Source: an uncultured Dorea sp. (GTDB lineage Bacteria; Bacillota; Clostridia; Lachnospirales; Lachnospiraceae). From it: a stretch of 34,157 nucleotides of DNA. Each line of letters starts with the position of its first letter. Position 1 is the stretch's first letter. The DNA lies in contig CAJULU010000014.1 in assembly GCA_910587575.1 (NCBI GenBank), forward strand, positions 6,515-40,671, written 5' to 3'. A program made the translations under genes and the position numbers. The notes below the pieces were generated by a model. It was not told the origin of the DNA. It saw only the letters and a list, made by a program, of their open reading frames with translations, and made no database searches. This document shows, piece by piece, positions 23,786 through 32,233 of the stretch.

Positions 23786-24931
23786 ATGAATAAGAAACGA
23801 AACGTGGAAAATAAGAGGAACATGGATAGAAGGAGAGGTGACAGAAACAGGGTATCGCCAAAAGAAAAGCAGAAGAAAAAGCGCAGGAGACGCAGAAAAA
23901 GAATCGTGCTAGTGTGCGTGGAACTGCTGCTGCTGGCAGGACTGTGCATTGCCGGATATGGAATGCTCAAACTGGGCAAACTGAACATTAACATACTGGA
24001 TCAGGATAAGCTGGAGGTCTACAAGGACACAGGACCTTATACGAATATCGCCTGTTTCGGACTGGACTCCAGGAACGGGGAACTGGAAGGCGGGGTACAG
24101 AGCGACTCCATTATCATAGCAAGCATCAATAATGAGACCAATGATGTGAAGCTGGTTTCCGTATACCGGGATACGTTGCTGCAGCAGGAGGACGGCACCT
24201 ATGCCAAGGCCAACGCTGCATACAACAGGGGCGGTCCGGAGGCTGCCATCAGTCTGCTGAACCGTAATTTTGACCTGGATATCCGTAATTACGTCAGTGT
24301 AAACTTTAACGCCCTGGTGGATGTGATCGATGCCCTGGGAGGGCTGGAAATCGAACTGACACAGGAAGAGGCGTTTTATACCAACGGATATGCGGCAGAG
24401 ACTTCCCGGGTAGTGGGACAGGAGATGGTCGATATTGATGAGGTGGCGGGAACGCAGCTGCTGGACGGGGTTCATGCGGTAAGTTACGCAAGAATCCGTT
24501 ATACGAAAGGAAATGATTTCAAGAGGACGGAACGGCAGAGGGAGGTGCTTCAGAAGACGGCCGAAAAGGCAAAAGAGGCAGATTTAATAACGCTGAATAA
24601 GATTGTAGACAAGGTGTTCCCGCAGATATCTACCAGCCTTACCCTTTCGGACATGCTTGGTTTTGCGGCCAATATCATGGATTATAACATCGTGGAGACC
24701 ACCGGTTTTCCCTATGCGCTGACAACCAGCGAGGAGGTCCGGGATCACTCGGGGTCATACGTGGTACCAATAGACTTTGCAGGCAATGTGTCACAGCTTC
24801 ACAAGAATATTTTTGCGGAGGACTGGTACGAGCCATCGAACAAGGTCCGTCAGATCCATGATGACATCATCTATCTGACCGGTATTACGGAAGATGCGAC
24901 GGCCATGCAGACGAACTTTGAAGGAGAGTAA
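23786..24931 (+). CDS. LCP-family wall glycopolymer ligase (copy 1)
   Basis: The 381-residue membrane protein has a very basic cytoplasmic N-terminus (about 1-38, with a run of Arg/Lys), one membrane helix (39-61) and an extracellular LytR-CpsA-Psr domain (about 80-265). Family motifs are ACFGLDSRNGE, SDSIIIASINNE, VSVYRDTLL, NAAYNRGGPEAA and the C-terminal YARIRYTKGNDFKRTERQRE. LCP enzymes transfer lipid-linked glycopolymers to peptidoglycan. Unlike copy 2 and most members, the residue before S-D in the first motif is Gln (VQSDS) rather than Arg. The next gene's ribosome site lies inside its last codons. Confidence 0.92.
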   Translation: MNKKRNVENKRNMDRRRGDRNRVSPKEKQKKKRRRRRKRIVLVCVELLLLAGLCIAGYGMLKLGKLNINILDQDKLEVYKDTGPYTNIACFGLDSRNGELEGGVQSDSIIIASINNETNDVKLVSVYRDTLLQQEDGTYAKANAAYNRGGPEAAISLLNRNFDLDIRNYVSVNFNALVDVIDALGGLEIELTQEEAFYTNGYAAETSRVVGQEMVDIDEVAGTQLLDGVHAVSYARIRYTKGNDFKRTERQREVLQKTAEKAKEADLITLNKIVDKVFPQISTSLTLSDMLGFAANIMDYNIVETTGFPYALTTSEEVRDHSGSYVVPIDFAGNVSQLHKNIFAEDWYEPSNKVRQIHDDIIYLTGITEDATAMQTNFEGE

Positions 24932-24932
24932 G

Positions 24933-26192
24933 ATGAGAAGACGCGATGAGATTATAATGGAATATGGCACCTATATGCTGGTATACTTTGTGAGTTACAT
25001 TGCTTCTCTGGCCCATCTCCATTATATTTCCGGGATTCTTCTGATTCTGGAAGCAGTCTATCTGTATCTGCACTGGGTGAGGGAATCCCAGAATGTGACA
25101 GAACTCCGGGCGCTTTTTACTCTTGCCTGGGTCGGCGGGCAGGGGATTGCCTGTCTGAAACTCAGCAGACTTCAGACGGACTGGAATTATCTGACCTGGA
25201 TCTGCTTCTTCCTGGTTTATATCGGGTTTGGAATCGGGTATGAATGGGGACGGAAGTATCGTCCGGACGAGAAAAAGGAACCAGACAGGAATAAGGTGCA
25301 GGCAGACCGGCTGTTCCTGTGTATTGTAACGCTGGCGTTGGCATCGGTCTTGAGTCTCCTGTTTCAGAGGACGGGTCTGGGCGGGATTTCCGGAAGCTGC
25401 AGTCTGATTCCCGCAATTACCGTTCTGTATGGAAAGGTAAGCACAGGAAGCGGGTGGAAAGAGAAGACGGTGCTGGTTCTGGCGAATGTGACTGCAATCG
25501 TCATACCGGTTCTGCGTATGTCCAGATTTCACCTTTTTTTCGCCGTCTGTTTTGCAATGGTTACATATATTATGGTGAACCGCAGGATGCGGATACGGAC
25601 GATGGCGGGGATTGTGCTGGCGCTGCTTCCGGTCTATGTGGCGCTGACGGTGTTCCGCTATCATGATACGGTTTATCTGAACAGCGTATTTGAGATGAAA
25701 TATGGGCGGATGCCGATTTTTATTACACAGCCCTATATCTATGTTGCGAATAATTTTGAGAATTTTAACTGCATGGTAGAACGGCTTACGAAGCATACGC
25801 TGGGAGTGAGGATGCTGTCTCCTTTTTTTGCACTGACAGGGCTTAAGAGGGTATTTCCGCAGCTGACGGTTCCGGTTGTCTATCTGACGAAACCGGAACT
25901 GAAAACACTTACCATGTTCTATGATGCGTATTATGATTACGGAGCCATAGGCGTGTTTCTGTTTGCGGCGCTGACCGGCGTGGCGGCAAAGTGGGTGATG
26001 CGGATTGTGAAAAAAAGTGAAAATCCGGTTGTCTATCTGTTCTACGGCCAGATGGCGGTGTATCTCGGACTGGCATTTTTCACAACCTGGTTCAGCAATC
26101 CGATCATATGGTTCTGGCTGATTCTGACAGGAATGATGTACTGGTTTACAGGACATGATAAGAATAAGAAAAGGAATGGAAAGCAGGAATGA
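24933..26192 (+). CDS. Polytopic membrane protein, probable polysaccharide polymerase
   Basis: The 419-residue protein has about ten to twelve hydrophobic segments and a larger hydrophilic loop near residues 255-310 (VYLNSVFEMKYGRMPIF and following), the arrangement of Wzy/O-antigen-polymerase-like proteins. Residues such as FYDAYYDYGAIGVFLFAAL near 330-350 match the 'G-x-x-G' end segment seen in this class. Sequence conservation in the class is low, so the call rests on topology and on its place between an LCP ligase and a glycosyltransferase. ATG 24933 starts one base after the LCP stop and uses AAGGAG within that gene. Its stop overlaps the next start (ATGA), implying translational coupling. 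Confidence 0.72.
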   Translation: MRRRDEIIMEYGTYMLVYFVSYIASLAHLHYISGILLILEAVYLYLHWVRESQNVTELRALFTLAWVGGQGIACLKLSRLQTDWNYLTWICFFLVYIGFGIGYEWGRKYRPDEKKEPDRNKVQADRLFLCIVTLALASVLSLLFQRTGLGGISGSCSLIPAITVLYGKVSTGSGWKEKTVLVLANVTAIVIPVLRMSRFHLFFAVCFAMVTYIMVNRRMRIRTMAGIVLALLPVYVALTVFRYHDTVYLNSVFEMKYGRMPIFITQPYIYVANNFENFNCMVERLTKHTLGVRMLSPFFALTGLKRVFPQLTVPVVYLTKPELKTLTMFYDAYYDYGAIGVFLFAALTGVAAKWVMRIVKKSENPVVYLFYGQMAVYLGLAFFTTWFSNPIIWFWLILTGMMYWFTGHDKNKKRNGKQE

Positions 26193-27115
26193 AGGAGCGA
26201 ATTTGTGCAGATGTGGTGATACTGACCCACCGGCCGGATGAACGGTTCATGGAAATATTAAGAAGGCTTGGTAAGCAGGACTATCCTGTGGGCCGGATTC
26301 ATGTGATCAATACAGAGTCCGGCCGGTTTCCACGGGAGGCAGAGTCTCTGCCCGGAGTTTCCGTCACGCATATCCGGCCGGAGGAGTTTGACCATGGTGC
26401 AACCAGGGATCTGGGATTTGCGCTGTCGGAGGCTGGGATTGTGGTATTTATGACACAGGACGCCCTGCCTGCCGACAGAAAGATGATCGGGGAACTGGTG
26501 AGGCCCCTTCTTGCTTCCGGGAGTATCGGCGTATCCTATGCCCGTCAGCTTCCGGCAAAAGGGTGTGGTGAGATTGAGCGTTATACCAGGAAGTTCAATT
26601 ATCCAAAGGAAAGCAGGATCAAAAGTCAGAGTGATCTTGAGGTGATGGGAATCAAGACGTTTTTCTGTTCGGATGTCTGTGCGGCATACCGCAGGGACGT
26701 TTACCAGGAGATGGGCGGTTTTACGAAGCGGACCATATTTAACGAAGATATGATTATGGCGGCCCGGATGATAAAGGCCGGATATCGGGTGGCATATGCG
26801 GCAGAGGCAAAAGTGTTCCATTCCCACAATTATTCGGGACGTAAGCAGTTTCAGAGAAATTTTGATCTGGCGGTTTCCCAGGCAGACCATCCGGAGATTT
26901 TTGCGGGGCTTTCTTCCGAGTCGGAGGGAATCCGGCTGGTCATGAACACGGCAGAGTATCTGCTCCGGAGAGGGAAATGGTATCTGATTCCGGAGCTTCT
27001 ATATAAAAGCGGGTGCAAGTATCTGGGGTACAGGGCGGGGCGGAATTATCGGAAAATGCCGCTCTGGCTGGTGAAAAAATGTTCGGCCAGTACAGGATAT
27101 TGGCAAAAACCGTAG
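26189..27115 (+). CDS. Family 2 glycosyltransferase (rhamnosyltransferase-like)
   Basis: The 308-residue cytoplasmic-side enzyme starts with VVILTHRPDERFMEILRRL and has the FDHGATRDLGF motif near residues 67-77, typical of a rhamnosyl/galactosyl transferase subgroup. QDALPAD near residue 91 gives the metal-binding acidic pair region, and FNEDMIMAARMIKAGYRVAY near 185 gives the catalytic ED. It overlaps the upstream polymerase by four bases. With only this and the inverted glycosyltransferase in the window, a short repeat unit or further enzymes elsewhere must be assumed. Confidence 0.87.
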   Translation: MKERICADVVILTHRPDERFMEILRRLGKQDYPVGRIHVINTESGRFPREAESLPGVSVTHIRPEEFDHGATRDLGFALSEAGIVVFMTQDALPADRKMIGELVRPLLASGSIGVSYARQLPAKGCGEIERYTRKFNYPKESRIKSQSDLEVMGIKTFFCSDVCAAYRRDVYQEMGGFTKRTIFNEDMIMAARMIKAGYRVAYAAEAKVFHSHNYSGRKQFQRNFDLAVSQADHPEIFAGLSSESEGIRLVMNTAEYLLRRGKWYLIPELLYKSGCKYLGYRAGRNYRKMPLWLVKKCSASTGYWQKP

Positions 27116-27133
27116 AAAACCTGTATTTTAAGA

Positions 27134-27162
27134 TTGAAGTTTCTGTAAAAATGCGGTAATAT
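27134..27162 (+). promoter_or_regulatory. Promoter of LCP copy 2
   Basis: TTGAAG (27134-27139), 17 bp, TAATAT (27157-27162), 51 bp before the start of the second LCP gene. Confidence 0.45.
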
Positions 27163-27212
27163 ATTGAAGAATGTTAGCGTAGGTTAAAAAGAAAAAGAAA
27201 GGACATTGGAGA

Positions 27213-28586
27213 ATGGCAAAGGAAAGGAATCATTACAGGCGCGGGCGCCGGTCTAAAAACCGCGGTTTTGCATCCTGGTCCCTGGGAAAGAAGCTTGGAA
27301 TTATTCTGGGCGGTACCATGGCGCTGGTGGCGGTAACCGGAGCTGTGATCGTGGCGAGCAAGCTGTCTAAGATTGACAGACAGACGCCTACGGCAGATGC
27401 GAAGGAACTGAATGTATCGGAAGAAGCCAGGGAAAGAGGGACAGGTTATCTGAACGTAGCGTTATTCGGCGTGGATTCCCGGAAGAATGAGCTTGGGAAA
27501 GGAACCAGGAGCGATGCAATCATGGTTGCAAGCCTGAACCGTGAGACGTTAGAGATTAAGATTTCTTCTGTGTTCAGAGATACTTTGCTGGAGCAGGACG
27601 ATAAATCCATTGATAAAGCGAATGCCGCATATTCCTACGGTGGGCCGGAGGAGGCGGTGGCCGTGCTGAATAAGAACCTTGACATGGACATTGAACGTTA
27701 TGTGACGGTAAATTTTGACGCCTTGATTGATGTGGTTGATTCTGTGGGAGGAGTGGAGATTGACGTTACGGAGGAAGAGGTCCAGTATGTCAACGGATAT
27801 TCCACGGAGATCAAGAAAGTGACCGGCAAAGATTCACCGGATATTACGGGTCCCGGCCTTCAGGTTCTGGACGGAATTCATGCAACCGCCTATACAAGAA
27901 TCCGTTATACGGCGGGAGATGATTTTAAGAGGGCTGAAAGGCAGAGGACTGTACTTACAAAGATTGTGGAGAACTTACAGAAAGCTTCCCCGGCGCAGCT
28001 CAATAAGATTATTGACAGTGTATTTCCGCAGGTGGCAACGAACTTTACCATGGCGGAGATTCTGGACTATGCCAAGGATGCCTTTGACTACAAGCTGGTT
28101 GAGACGACCGGATTTCCGTTTGACAAGACAACGGATGAACTGCTGGATGTGGGAAGTGTGGTCATTCCGGTTACGCTGCAGAGCAATGTAGAGCAGCTTC
28201 ACAAGTTTTTCTATGGAGACGGGGAAGCATATTCGGTATCTTCTACGGTAGCGGCGATCAGTGACAAGATTGTGGATAAGGCGGGAGACCGTAAGGCGGA
28301 TACGAATGAGGCGACCCAGGAAATCATGAACCAGCCGGACGACGAGGATGATGATTACGATTACAAATATAACGGCGGTTCCTCCAGCGGAAACCAGAAC
28401 AGTTACGGAGGATCGTCTTCCGGCGGAAGCGGCGGAGGAACATCTTCGGGCGGAGGCGGCGGAGGTTCATCTTCCGGCGGAAGCGGGTCAGACAGTGGCT
28501 ATGACGATGATTATGGCGGAGGCGGGTCAGACACGCCGGACATATCAGATCCAGATGACTCTTCAGGAGGAGGCTACGAGGAGTGA
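27213..28586 (+). CDS. LCP-family ligase (copy 2) with Gly/Ser-rich tail
   Basis: The 457-residue protein has a basic N-terminus, one membrane helix (about 27-50) and an extracellular LCP domain (about 75-260): ALFGVDSRKNE, GTRSDAIMVASLN, SVFRDTLLEQ and YTRIRYTAGDDFKRAERQR. All the usual Arg/Asp positions appear present. From about residue 384 the tail is almost only Gly, Ser, Asp and Tyr, 70 residues of likely flexible wall-spanning linker ending GGGYEE. It has its own promoter and ribosome site and is paralogous to copy 1; the cohesin gene follows after 38 bp. Confidence 0.93.
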   Translation: MAKERNHYRRGRRSKNRGFASWSLGKKLGIILGGTMALVAVTGAVIVASKLSKIDRQTPTADAKELNVSEEARERGTGYLNVALFGVDSRKNELGKGTRSDAIMVASLNRETLEIKISSVFRDTLLEQDDKSIDKANAAYSYGGPEEAVAVLNKNLDMDIERYVTVNFDALIDVVDSVGGVEIDVTEEEVQYVNGYSTEIKKVTGKDSPDITGPGLQVLDGIHATAYTRIRYTAGDDFKRAERQRTVLTKIVENLQKASPAQLNKIIDSVFPQVATNFTMAEILDYAKDAFDYKLVETTGFPFDKTTDELLDVGSVVIPVTLQSNVEQLHKFFYGDGEAYSVSSTVAAISDKIVDKAGDRKADTNEATQEIMNQPDDEDDDYDYKYNGGSSSGNQNSYGGSSSGGSGGGTSSGGGGGGSSSGGSGSDSGYDDDYGGGGSDTPDISDPDDSSGGGYEE

Positions 28587-28624
28587 TATGTGAAATGATA
28601 ATCTAAGAAAATGAGGTAACTTAC

Positions 28625-30193
28625 ATGGGAAGATGGAAGAAGATACTTTCTTTGTTGATGATAGTGTGTATGCTGTGTCCATGTGCGGCGCTGGTTGTTC
28701 ATGCGGCATCCGCAGAAGTACGGTTTTCAGACCCTTCTACAACGGTGGGAGCTGAGGTGGAGATAGCGGTAAAGGTCAGTTCGTCTGATGATATTCAGAC
28801 ACTGAACATGACACTGGCCTATGATGCGGATAAGCTGAGGTTCATCAGCGGTGACAGCGCCAGCGGAGGAAGCGGTACGATCACCATGAACTGTGACGGC
28901 AGTTCCATAGACAATGGGTATACGCTGAAGTTCCAGGCCCTGGCGGAAGGAACCGGGAATGTTAAGATATCGCAGTCTTCGGGAACGGATACGGATGGTT
29001 CAGAACTGGATATCACGGAAGGAAGCTCGGCGGTTACGATCGGTCCAGGGGATCCTTCCCTGATCCAGCCGGAGGCTTCGGAAGGACAGGGGACGGCCGG
29101 CGCTGCGGCAGCGGACGGCCCCCAGGTAGAGATTGAGGGGGCGCAGTATACCGTTACCAATAATTTTTCTGACGCATTAATTCCGGAAGGGTTTGAGAGA
29201 AGCGAGATGCTGCTGGAAGGACAGACCTGCCAGGTTGTGCTTCAGCCGATCAGTAATACGGCGGCGTTTTATCTGACTCCCGCTGCAGGAGGCGACCCGG
29301 ATTTCTTCATCTATGATGGCGACAAAGGTTCGTTCTTTCCCTTTGAGTCCGTGAGTATTTCTTCAGACCGTTATATCGTGCTTCTGAGGAATGACGGAAC
29401 GGTGAATCTGCCCAAGCGGTATCAGGAGACGGTGCTGACGCTGAACGGAAAGGAATTTCCGGCATGGCAGGATGTGGACAAGGCAGATTATTATGTAGTG
29501 TATGCCTTGAATGCGGACGGTCAGAAAGAGATGTACCAGTATGATACGGTTGACAAGACCTATCAGAGATATGTGGAGCATATAGCGGAAAAGAAGGAGA
29601 AGAAGAGCCCCAAGGGATGGTGGAACAAAGTTCTGCAGTTTGTGTCAGATTTCCTGGATATTGTGCTGATTATCGGGCTTATGCTGATGCTTGTGCTGAT
29701 TGCATTTCTGGTTGTGATCGGCGTGAAGCTTCACAACCGTAATCTGGAACTGGACGATCTGTACGATGAATACGACATTGATCCGGATCGGGACGATCCC
29801 CCGGCGCCAAAGGCAAAGAAGCCGGCACCGGCGCCTGGAAAGGGAATCCGGGCTGCGGTGAAAAGGAATGCGGATGAACCGGCTGTCAGGGTTCCGGTGA
29901 AAACCATGAGTCTGAAAGAGGAGGATCTCTTTGACGACTATGATGATCTGGATGATGACGACGATTATGATGACTATGATTCCGATGACTATGATGATGA
30001 CGATGAATTTGATGATGAATTTGACGATGATAGTTATGACGATGATGGTTATGAGGATGAAGAGGATGACTACGGCAGTAGTTCCAATGATATGATTGAC
30101 GATCTGGATGACCTTTTAAACATACAGTCCCAGAGAAAACGGGGACAGAAGAAGGGAGATACGTTCCAGGTGGATTTTATTGATTTAGATTAG
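28625..30193 (+). CDS. Membrane-anchored cohesin-domain protein with Asp-rich tail
   Basis: The 522-residue protein has an N-terminal signal sequence (KKILSLLMIVCMLCPCAALV, ending near residue 29). A cohesin-like domain follows at about 30-140: VRFSDPSTTVGAEVEIAVKV, LNMTLAYDADKLRFISGD, and LKFQALAEGTGNVKIS. A second extracellular part (about 160-325) is not recognised. One membrane helix lies at about 343-369, then a cytoplasmic tail with a Pro/Ala/Lys linker and an extremely Asp/Tyr-rich segment (about 436-496), ending in a short basic part and VDFIDLD. Cohesins bind dockerins or act in surface assembly; no dockerin was seen here. It lies directly after the LCP ligase, so a scaffold or sensor for wall-polymer attachment is possible. 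Confidence 0.8.
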   Translation: MGRWKKILSLLMIVCMLCPCAALVVHAASAEVRFSDPSTTVGAEVEIAVKVSSSDDIQTLNMTLAYDADKLRFISGDSASGGSGTITMNCDGSSIDNGYTLKFQALAEGTGNVKISQSSGTDTDGSELDITEGSSAVTIGPGDPSLIQPEASEGQGTAGAAAADGPQVEIEGAQYTVTNNFSDALIPEGFERSEMLLEGQTCQVVLQPISNTAAFYLTPAAGGDPDFFIYDGDKGSFFPFESVSISSDRYIVLLRNDGTVNLPKRYQETVLTLNGKEFPAWQDVDKADYYVVYALNADGQKEMYQYDTVDKTYQRYVEHIAEKKEKKSPKGWWNKVLQFVSDFLDIVLIIGLMLMLVLIAFLVVIGVKLHNRNLELDDLYDEYDIDPDRDDPPAPKAKKPAPAPGKGIRAAVKRNADEPAVRVPVKTMSLKEEDLFDDYDDLDDDDDYDDYDSDDYDDDDEFDDEFDDDSYDDDGYEDEEDDYGSSSNDMIDDLDDLLNIQSQRKRGQKKGDTFQVDFIDLD

Positions 30194-30198
30194 GATGT

Positions 30199-30278
30199 CA
30201 TTGCATTAATTTCGGAGAAAATCAGTGTTGCGCAAAGGAGGCGGATGCTGACAATCAGAGATTAATGCAATGTTTTTT
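30199..30278 (+). terminator. Long-looped terminator/attenuator ahead of glmS
   Basis: CATTGCATTAAT (30199-30210) pairs perfectly with ATTAATGCAATG (30261-30272), followed by TTTTTT. The 50-base loop is unusually long and holds AAAGGAGG plus a six-codon reading frame. It starts five bases after the cohesin stop and ends 27 bases before the glmS start. It may simply terminate the upstream gene, or act as an attenuator for glmS. Confidence 0.6.
30245..30265 (+). CDS. Possible hexapeptide leader in the glmS hairpin loop
   Basis: ATG 30245 encodes MLTIRD and a TAA whose bases lie in the descending arm of the hairpin. AAAGGAGG ends three bases upstream, strong but slightly too close. A ribosome stopping here would cover the right arm and could prevent the terminator from forming. 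Entirely inferred; it may be chance. Confidence 0.25.
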   Translation: MLTIRD

Positions 30279-30304
30279 ATGAGATGGGAAAGGAGCAGGG
30301 GAAC

Positions 30305-32131
30305 ATGTGTGGAATTGTAGGGTATATTGGAAACAGGCAGGCGGCGCCCATTCTTCTTGACGGGCTTTCAAAACTTGAGTACAGGGGATATGATTCGGCA
30401 GGCATTGCGGTTTACAGCGAAGGTGAGATTGACATGATCAAGTCAAAGGGGCGGCTGAAGGTATTGAGTGAACTGACCCATGACGGGGCAATGCTTCCGG
30501 GAACCATGGGAATCGGCCATACACGCTGGGCGACTCACGGCTCTCCTTCGGATGTGAATGCCCATCCTCATTTTAATGCAGATAAAAGTATCGTAGTGGT
30601 TCATAACGGTATTATTGAGAACTATCTGAAGCTTAAGAAGAAACTTATGAAACGGGGATATGAATTCGTGTCTGAGACAGATACGGAAGTGATTGCCCAT
30701 CTTCTGGACTATTATTACCAGGGGAACCCGCTGCAGGCAATTACGAAAATCATGCACCGGATGGAAGGGTCTTATGCTCTGGGAATTATGTTCAGGGATC
30801 ATCCGGATGAACTCTATGCAGTGCGCAAGGACAGCCCGCTGATTGTGGGCCATACAGAAGGCGGAAGCATTATTGCTTCGGATGTTCCGGCGGTGCTTCG
30901 TTATACCCGGGATGTCTATTTTATCGAGAATGAAGAGATTGTCCGTATGACGGAAGAGTCCATGGAGTTTTTCAACGTGGATGAAGAAGAGATTGTGAAG
31001 GAGCCTGTACGGATTGAGTGGGATGTGAATGCTGCCGAGAAGGGCGGGTATGAACATTTCATGCTGAAGGAGATGTACGAACAGCCAAAGGCTGTCATGG
31101 ATACTTTTTCTCCAAGGATTAAGGGGAACCGGATTGAGATTGAGGAACTGGGGATGACAGACGAGGAGATCTGTAAGATTCATAAGATCATGATCGTTGC
31201 CTGCGGTTCGGCCTCCCATGTGGGACATACCAGCAAATATATCCTGGAAGGGCTGTCAAGAATCCCGGTAGAAGTGGATATGGCATCAGAATTCCGTTAC
31301 CGGAATCCCATTCTGGATGACCATACGCTGGTGATGGTCATCAGCCAGTCCGGCGAGACGGCGGATACCCTTGCGGCGCTCCGTGAGGCAAAGAAGATGG
31401 GGGCAAGGGTGCTTGGAATTGTCAACGTAGTGGGAAGTTCCATTGCGAGAGAGGCGGATAATGTGATGTATACCTGGGCGGGCCCGGAGATTGCGGTGGC
31501 AACCACCAAGGCATACTCGGCACAGCTTACGGCCATGTATCTTCTGGCCATGAAGTTTGCACAGGCGAAAGGTCTGCTTACGGACGGTGAGACGGAGAAG
31601 ATGATTGGAGAGATGAAGGCACTTCCCGCCCAGATTGAGATGATTCTCAACAACCGGGAGAAGATTCAGAAATTCGCCAACCGTTATCTGGCGGCCCGGG
31701 ATATCTTCTTTATCGGGCGGGGGATCGACCATGCGATTTCTATGGAAGGGTCCCTGAAGCTGAAGGAGATTTCCTATATTCATTCAGAGGCATATGCTGC
31801 CGGTGAGTTAAAGCATGGAACCATTTCTCTCGTGGAAGAAGGAACCCTGGTGGCCGCAGTGCTGACCCAGAAGGATCTTTACAAGAAGATGATCAGTAAC
31901 ATGGAAGAAGTCCGCACCCGGGGCGCTTTCGTGATGGCGGTCACCGTGGAAGGCAACACGGAAGTCGAGAAAGCGGCGGACTACGTGATCTACATACCGG
32001 AGACGAACCGGTATTTTACCAACTCTCTGGCGATTATTCCATTGCAGCTTTTTGCTTATTACATTGCGGTCGGCCGGGGCTGTGACGTGGATAAGCCAAG
32101 GAACCTGGCCAAATCAGTGACTGTAGAATAG
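30305..32131 (+). CDS. glmS: Glutamine-fructose-6-phosphate aminotransferase
   Basis: The 608-residue enzyme forms glucosamine-6-phosphate from fructose-6-phosphate and glutamine, the entry to peptidoglycan and amino-sugar synthesis. MCGIVGYIGN leaves Cys2 as nucleophile; the glutaminase domain (to about 240) has EYRGYDSAGIA and GHTRWATHG. Two SIS domains follow, with ACGSASHVGH, SQSGETADTLAAL and the C-terminal PRNLAKSVTVE. ATG 30305 follows AAAGGAG by nine bases; an upstream in-frame extension to 30284 lacks family residues. No separate promoter is obvious. It supplies amino sugars for the wall and is placed beside the polysaccharide genes. Confidence 0.97.
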   Translation: MCGIVGYIGNRQAAPILLDGLSKLEYRGYDSAGIAVYSEGEIDMIKSKGRLKVLSELTHDGAMLPGTMGIGHTRWATHGSPSDVNAHPHFNADKSIVVVHNGIIENYLKLKKKLMKRGYEFVSETDTEVIAHLLDYYYQGNPLQAITKIMHRMEGSYALGIMFRDHPDELYAVRKDSPLIVGHTEGGSIIASDVPAVLRYTRDVYFIENEEIVRMTEESMEFFNVDEEEIVKEPVRIEWDVNAAEKGGYEHFMLKEMYEQPKAVMDTFSPRIKGNRIEIEELGMTDEEICKIHKIMIVACGSASHVGHTSKYILEGLSRIPVEVDMASEFRYRNPILDDHTLVMVISQSGETADTLAALREAKKMGARVLGIVNVVGSSIAREADNVMYTWAGPEIAVATTKAYSAQLTAMYLLAMKFAQAKGLLTDGETEKMIGEMKALPAQIEMILNNREKIQKFANRYLAARDIFFIGRGIDHAISMEGSLKLKEISYIHSEAYAAGELKHGTISLVEEGTLVAAVLTQKDLYKKMISNMEEVRTRGAFVMAVTVEGNTEVEKAADYVIYIPETNRYFTNSLAIIPLQLFAYYIAVGRGCDVDKPRNLAKSVTVE

Positions 32132-32164
32132 GTGGCCGGTCAGAAGATAAAAAAAAACGAAAAT

Positions 32165-32189
32165 AGTGCGGGACTTCCCGCACTGTTTT
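32165..32189. terminator. Bidirectional terminator of glmS and the deacetylase
   Basis: AGTGCGGG (32165-32172), an ACTT loop and CCCGCACT (32177-32184) form a perfect 8-bp stem. TTTT follows on the plus strand at 32186-32189, and on the minus strand a T-rich tract follows. It serves two convergent genes. Confidence 0.85.
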
Positions 32190-32233
32190 CCCTGTGTGCC
32201 AGGTGGGTGCGCATGCTGGCTGACTGGCCGGAG

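Noticed and set aside
29930..30115. Repeated GATGAC-rich DNA as a possible satellite or CRISPR-like array
   Set aside because: It is in-frame coding for the Asp-rich tail of the cohesin protein, with no spacer structure.
30194..30304. glmS ribozyme
   Set aside because: The 5' region is only about 110 bases and lacks the AGCGCC cleavage core and the double-pseudoknot arrangement; only a short GGCGGATGC resemblance is present.
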